Shown in pieces: positions 60,101 through 64,000 of a DNA stretch of 64,000 nt. This DNA is from PALSA-612 sp963755155 (GTDB taxonomy: Bacteria > Actinomycetota > Thermoleophilia > Gaiellales > Gaiellaceae). Position numbers and translations under genes: made by a program. Positions within the stretch are counted from its first letter, which is position 1, and the number at the start of each line of letters is the position of its first letter. The DNA is taken from positions 372,001-436,000 of the forward strand of contig CAVWIV010000003.1 of assembly GCA_963755155.1 (NCBI GenBank). The letters are read 5' to 3'. A model generated the notes under the pieces. The model ran no database searches and was not told the origin of the DNA. It worked only from the letters and a program-made list of their open reading frames with translations.

Positions 60101-60966
60101 CGTTCGTCGTTCTCGATTGGGCCTACGCCTCGCTCGGCCGCTACGACGAGGCGGTGTACTCCGACAGCGCGATCGCCATTTACGAGGAGCTCGGCGACGT
60201 TCGCCGTCGGGCGCTCGTGCTCAACAACCTCGGTGTGGTGGCCCACGTCCGCGGTCGGTGGGACGAGGCTCTCCGGCTCTACGAGGAAGCGCGCGAAGCT
60301 TTCGAGCAGGTCGGCGACCGCTGGTTTGCCGGCCTCGCCGTCAGCAACCGGGGTGCGATCTTTCGAGACCGCGGGGAGCTGCGCGACGCCGAGCCGCTGT
60401 TTCGCGACGCGCTGCGCCTGGCCAGAGCGGCGCGGTCGGGATCACGTCTCGCGGACAGCGCCCAAGAGCTCGGAAGCCTGCTCGCACGCGCCGGCCGCTT
60501 CGAGGAGGCACACGCGCTGCTCGCGGAGGCGCGGCAGGAGTATGAGCGCGCGGGCGACGAGGGCGAGGTTCTGCTCACGGACGCTCGGAATGCCGAGTGC
60601 CTCGTCCTCGAGGGCGAGGCGAAGGCCGCCCTCGCCGTCGCCGACGCAGCGCTGCGGCGCGCGGAGGCGCTTGGCGACGTCTTCGGATCCAAGGCAGTGC
60701 TCTACCGTGCGCGCGGATGCGCGCTCCTTCAGCTCGGAGAGCTGGAGGAGGCACGGCGCGATCTCGAGGCGAGCCTCGACGATGCGCGCCAGAGAGAGGC
60801 GGAATACGACATCGCGCTTGCGCTCGACGCGCTCGTAGCCCTCGGACGCCTCGCGCGGGAGCCGACGGATGTGATCGAGCAAGAGCGGGACGCAATCGTT
60901 GGACGCCTGAACATCGTCAGCCTGCCCACGATCCCGCTCTCCAAGGAGAACCTGGCCGCCCGCTAG
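57115..60966 (+). CDS. Double cyclase-domain, AAA-type ATPase and TPR protein
   Basis: 1283 aa from GTG 57115. The first class III nucleotide cyclase domain (about 20-200) has GSLAFVDISGFTALTERL, IKWGGDAVLLLF and MSVGIHSGAFDFFLVGD. A second, more divergent domain (about 255-420) has RIGVSRGRIFVGDFGPPYRRAYSVKGDSVNLAARLM. An ATPase follows with Walker A VAEPGMGKSRLIEELR near 470 and Walker B TVLVFEDTHWMDDAS near 595, and then many TPR repeats (about 840-1260), e.g. ALVLNNLGVVAHVRGRWDEALRLYEEA. No DNA-binding domain is seen at the end. The layout is that of large signal-transducing regulators; the ligand is unknown. Confidence 0.88.
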   Translation: MATAPPRSAHAGVSSSDRLTPYVPRIAIEWLRETPTARHKQIQGSLAFVDISGFTALTERLSKKGKVGAEEMNDLLNDCFTELLSVAYDQGAGVIKWGGDAVLLLFDGAEHEARACRAALDMQRTMRSVGKLRTSSGLVTLRMSVGIHSGAFDFFLVGDLHRELVITGPGASATVEMESVAEAGEVAISPSTAAAIEPRCLGEKKGPAILLRRAPKASSERSSPVGDVADLDLAQLLPLDIGEHLVAGGGEAEHRPMTPAFIHFMGADELLAEEGPDALAGALDFVMRSVQRAAHDHQVTFFETDIAPSGGKVMLMAGAPRSSGNDEERMLRAMRAVLDAGSPLPLRIGVSRGRIFVGDFGPPYRRAYSVKGDSVNLAARLMAKAEPGQLLTTDDVLERSRTRFDAVALEPFEAKGKAELVQAYAVGSPLGLKERTASAPLVGREDELSVLIEALDMARRYEGRIVELVAEPGMGKSRLIEELRATGEGVAVLSVQCEEYESATPYFAFRDLLRELVGVAGEHDPEAAERRLRLRVETSAPHLEPWLPLLAVPFGLELPDTAETALLGDEFRKSRLEEVARELLGMLLLEPTVLVFEDTHWMDDASADLLRELTKGLEQRPWLIVAARRDQPTGFAAPEEAAPVVIELQPLGVAQAAALAHAATEELPFLPHEIEALTERAGGNPLFLTELLAVARQAGGLDELPDSVEALMMAQIDRLSPTDRSVLRCAAVIGMSFAKDLVDAALAPGAPAPDTWERLSDFLVEGEDGHFRFRHGLARDAAYEGLPYRRRREVHGRVGETIEAHAGDSAEDEAELLSLHFFHAHDFDKAWRYSRVAGDHAQSIYANVEAARFFGRALDAARRIPTIESGTLAGVLESLGDVRVRLGEFDAAEAAYRKSLRRIEASAVEEARLILKQALVPYWLGQYRRAMRWLRRGLRLLEPCTGPEAAAERARLAAWCGLVRYKQGRPLEAIEWCRQAIDGVLSEEGRDALAQAFVVLDWAYASLGRYDEAVYSDSAIAIYEELGDVRRRALVLNNLGVVAHVRGRWDEALRLYEEAREAFEQVGDRWFAGLAVSNRGAIFRDRGELRDAEPLFRDALRLARAARSGSRLADSAQELGSLLARAGRFEEAHALLAEARQEYERAGDEGEVLLTDARNAECLVLEGEAKAALAVADAALRRAEALGDVFGSKAVLYRARGCALLQLGELEEARRDLEASLDDARQREAEYDIALALDALVALGRLAREPTDVIEQERDAIVGRLNIVSLPTIPLSKENLAAR

Positions 60967-61004
60967 GGACGGCCAGGTCACTCGCAGGATTCTCTCGTGT
61001 CGGT

Positions 61005-63950
61005 CTAGCCGAAGCCGCCCTTCTCGTCCCATGGGTAGGGGACGCAGAAGGTGATGACGATGTCGCCGGCGCCGTTCTTGTGCTTGGAGAGGACGCCGGG
61101 GAAGCGATTCGAACCGGGTGCCGTCGGGCAATTCTTCACCTGGCTCGGGTAGTCGGCGACGAGCCCCCAGTAGAAGCCGCCGTTGAGCACGGCGCACTGG
61201 TTCGGTGTCGGTGACTTCGTCAGCCACGACTTCGAGGACGTCGCGCTCGAGCAGTTCGTCGGGCCTGGGTCCGTCGGACGGTTGGTGACGTTGAAGGCGC
61301 CGAGGCAGACGTCCCACAGCGAGACATCGGTCTTCCCGCTCGCCTTGACCACTGCCTTGTCGATCCTCGCTACAACCTTGAACGAAGGCTTGTCGACGCT
61401 AGATCGGACGGTGCTGACGCCGAATCCGGCGCCGCGCTGTTGGAAGCCCGTGCCGCACACACTGGCCGGAACCGTGACGCTCGGGTTGACGGTCATGCCC
61501 AGCCGGGCATCTCCCGGCGCAGCGGCCGCCGCGGGGCCGAATCGACTCGCAAGTGGCCCAGACCCCAGACCCGACGCAGTCGTCGTGGCCGACACCGTGC
61601 CAGTAGTGCCTGTCGCTTCGCACGTCCCCTCGCACGGGTTCACGTCGTTCGCGATGTCGAACCCGTTGCTCGTGGTCGTGGCCGGCAGAGCGGCGGAGAT
61701 CCCGTCGTCGTCGCCTTGAGCGTGTAGCCCGAGGCCCGAGTTGTTGATGCTCAGGAGGAAGAACGTCGCCACCCCGGACGGGTCGGTCGTCGCGGTGCAC
61801 GGGCTTGCGCTCGTGCGACACGTGAGCGTGCCGCTGCTCGGGTTCGTGTCGATCACGACGCTGACGCCTTCGCCCGGATCGCGGGTTGCCCGAAGTCCTC
61901 GAGGACCGTGACCTTGACACCCGGCCGTGTCGTTGATGGTCGTGCTTCCGCTCCGTCAGCGTCGGCTGCTGGCTGAAGAACGTCGGAGGAACGTTTGCCT
62001 CATTCGGAGCAACCGTGAAGGTATCCGGCGTGCCGCTGTCGCTGCTCGCACTGATGCTGCCGTCGGTGACCGTGAGTTGCATCGTCTCCGCCTTGTAGTC
62101 AGTGACAGTCGTGCTCGTAGCGACGCCCGCCAACCAGTTGAAGCCGTAGATCGGATTGCAGCCGAACGTGCCGGCGGGGTTCACCGTCGTGTTGCCTGCG
62201 TTGCAGCCGCGCGGCGACTGACTCAGCCCCGAGAAGGTGGCAGCGGGAACGTAGTTGGTCTTGACGTTGCCGAATGCGTCATACGCGGTCACCGCAACCG
62301 GGTTGAATGCGACGCCCGCCGTCTGGCTCGGGTTCGGCTGTCCCGTCCACGCAAAGCGGTTGAGCGCGGCCGGGACGACCGTGAAGGTGTCAGGCGCCCC
62401 GCTGTCGCTGCTGGCGGTCACGCTGTCATCGGTGATCGTCAGCTGCGTCGTCTCCGCCTTGTAGTCCTTGACGGTGATGCTGTTGGCGATGCCGTTCGGC
62501 CCGGACAAACCGTAGATCGGGTTACAGCCGAAGGCGCCGCCGGGTGTGACGGTCGTGTTGTCGGAGGCGCAGCCGCTCGGAGACTGATTGAGGCCGGAGA
62601 AGACAGCGCCGGAGAAGTCGTAGTCCGTTTTGATGTTGTCCCACTCGTCATACGCCGACACTTCCACCCGGTCGAAGACTTGGCCGGCCGTCTGGCTCGG
62701 TCCGGCTGATCAGTCCAGCGGAAGCGGAAGAGATCGGTTCCGGGGTTGACTGAGAAGGCTTCGGTCGTGTCCTGCTTTCCCTCGGCCTCCACCGTCAGGC
62801 TCTGCGTGCTTGGATCCGTAAAGGTCGTGCTCGCTCTGTACAGCGTCATGTTGGCCGGCGCTTCGCCGGAGGAGTCGAAAGTCAGTTCGCTCTGGTCGGT
62901 AGAGCACGCGCCCTGCGCGGGATAGTCGGGGGACTTCAAGGCATCAGGCGGACTGTTGAACGGGCCTGAGAAGAGGACGCAACCATCCGAATTCCAGTAG
63001 GCGTCTGCCCCGGCGTTCTCATAGACGTCGGAGGCGGCGACGGTGACGCTGAACTCTTCGCCGGCCGTCAACGGCCCCACCGGGTCCGTGACCGTCAGTG
63101 CGCCAAGTGCGCCGGGGCCGACCTCGAACGCGTCGCTCTGCTGCGATGGGCCACCTTCGCCGGGGTCAGAGACCGTCAGGTGGCGTTCGGTTTCGGCGGC
63201 ATACGCGGTAACAGTTGCCGTGCCGACGCCATCGGCCCAGGAGATGTTCGCGATCGGAGTAGAGACGTCGTCTGGAGCAGTGCTCAGGTCGGTCGCGAGC
63301 GTGCCAACGTCGTATGTCGTGATGATGTTGTCGAACTCGTCATAGGCGGTGGCTTCCGCCTCGAACTCCGCCCCGGCCATCTGGCTCGCGGCCGGTTGCG
63401 ACGTCCACGCAAAGTGGTCGATTGGGCCGGGAGTCACCGTCACGACGGGGTCCTCGCCACTCAGCAGCAAATTCGCCTCGCCGGTGAAATCGGTGGACTC
63501 CTTCGCCTCAGTGGTCCACGTGTTCGATCCGGTCGACGGGGGCGCCGTCACCGTGATGTCCACGCTCACTTGCCCGTTTGGACCAACCTCGTTATTAGGG
63601 GAGCTCGTCAGCTGAACGACGTTGTCATCGACGGCCCTGTCCCAGCCAGAGACGTTCGGCAGATCGGCCGAGATAGCGGTAAAGCCGCCCGTCACAGTGA
63701 TCTCCGCGGAGCCAAGCACCTGTTCTGCGCCGGACACGTTCCTGAGAGTGACGGTGAACGTTTGGCTGCCGCCCACCGCGACGCTCGTTGGATCCACCAC
63801 GGCCGTATACATTGGCCCCTCCTGCGACGTCGCCGCAGAAGCGAACAGGGCCGCCATGACCAGGCCCAGACTCGTCAGGGCGAGCAGCCTCGCGGGCTGC
63901 CGCCGACTTCCACGCCGCAACGAAATCCTCTCCAAACGCGGCTGCCGCAT
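61005..63950 (-). CDS. Large secreted repeat protein with Ig/filamin-like modules (several frame breaks)
   Basis: ATG 63950 follows GGGGGG at good spacing and begins a signal peptide with a twin-Arg-like basic start and LALTSLGLVMAALFASAATS. Then come a Big/CARDB-like first domain and at least four units opening FAWTxQPxxSQxAGxxF, each followed by TAYDxFxNxxTxY and ending in an SDSGxPDTFTV-like strand. Two units have a Cys pair in RGCNAGN/FGCNPIYGF. Frame breaks near 62700 and at 61870-61950 are repaired by removing single bases (restoring QTAGQVFDRVEVSAYDEW and DFGNPDPGEGVSVVIDTNP). The end (PYPWDEKGGFG) has no sortase motif. About 980 aa, extracellular. Confidence 0.72.
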
Positions 63951-64000
63951 TGCCGTAACCCCCCTAAGGTTGGCGCTGTGTCCGCGGGACACTGACCACG

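Overview
The window is a high-GC chromosomal segment from an actinobacterium, most likely the class Thermoleophilia (Gaiellales or Solirubrobacterales-like). This is an inference from very high GC, frequent GTG/TTG starts, many genes joined by 4-nt overlaps (ATGA/GTGA/TTGA), the actinobacterial FhaA-FhaB-PstP-RodA-PbpA-PknB cell-wall signalling operon, a SUF-type Fe-S system with SufU and a Rieske protein, and an A2-type caa3-like oxidase. No species can be named from sequence alone.

Layout. 1-2.9 kb: end of trpB, trpA, a SIMPL-domain protein, an HNH protein and a DUF4446 protein. 3-14 kb: a CARDB-like membrane protein, then a Ser/Thr kinase, fhaA, fhaB, pstP, rodA/ftsW, pbpA, pknB and ddl, which regulate and carry out peptidoglycan synthesis. 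14-18 kb: two cyclic-nucleotide-binding proteins, an aminotransferase, dcd and an NDUFA9-like reductase. 17.9-18.2 kb: a dispersed repeat and a strong candidate for an unassigned structured RNA. 18.3-30.2 kb: Fe-S assembly in two blocks (sufS-sufU-Rieske-methyltransferase, and sufC-sufB-[five VOC domains]-sufD), separated by a cytochrome c / Cys-repeat lipoprotein and a TolB/RTX protein, ending at tatA. 30.3-33.1 kb: amidohydrolase, TPR protein, diheme cytochrome.

33.1-38.0 kb is the most interesting part. A LuxR-type regulator without the phospho-acceptor Asp, a PqqD-like protein and an HPr-kinase-like protein with a destroyed P-loop lead into five tandem genes for Tat-exported, 17-18-Cys proteins with Gly/His-rich tails. 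Four of the five have the same promoter/operator block, and identical-arm terminators follow four of them, so this is a repeated cassette array.

38-42.8 kb: cytochrome c oxidase genes interleaved with universal-stress genes. 42.9-45.6 kb: small membrane protein, MshEN-domain protein, esterase, CHRD protein and tRNA-Lys(CTT). 45.7-57.1 kb: surface-sugar genes (wecB, a nucleotide-sugar dehydrogenase, an oxidoreductase and an acetyltransferase; then dTDP-rhamnose genes rfbABCD), with an LLM oxidoreductase and a SpoIID-subtilisin fusion between them. 57-61 kb: a very large cyclase-cyclase-AAA-TPR protein. 61-64 kb: a secreted repeat protein.

A technical point affects many entries. At least fifteen conserved genes are broken by frame changes. 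Every break I could trace base by base is explained by one extra base, and most lie at 20-30.5 kb. Indel errors in the assembly are much more likely than real pseudogenes, so I annotate these as single genes and give the break positions.
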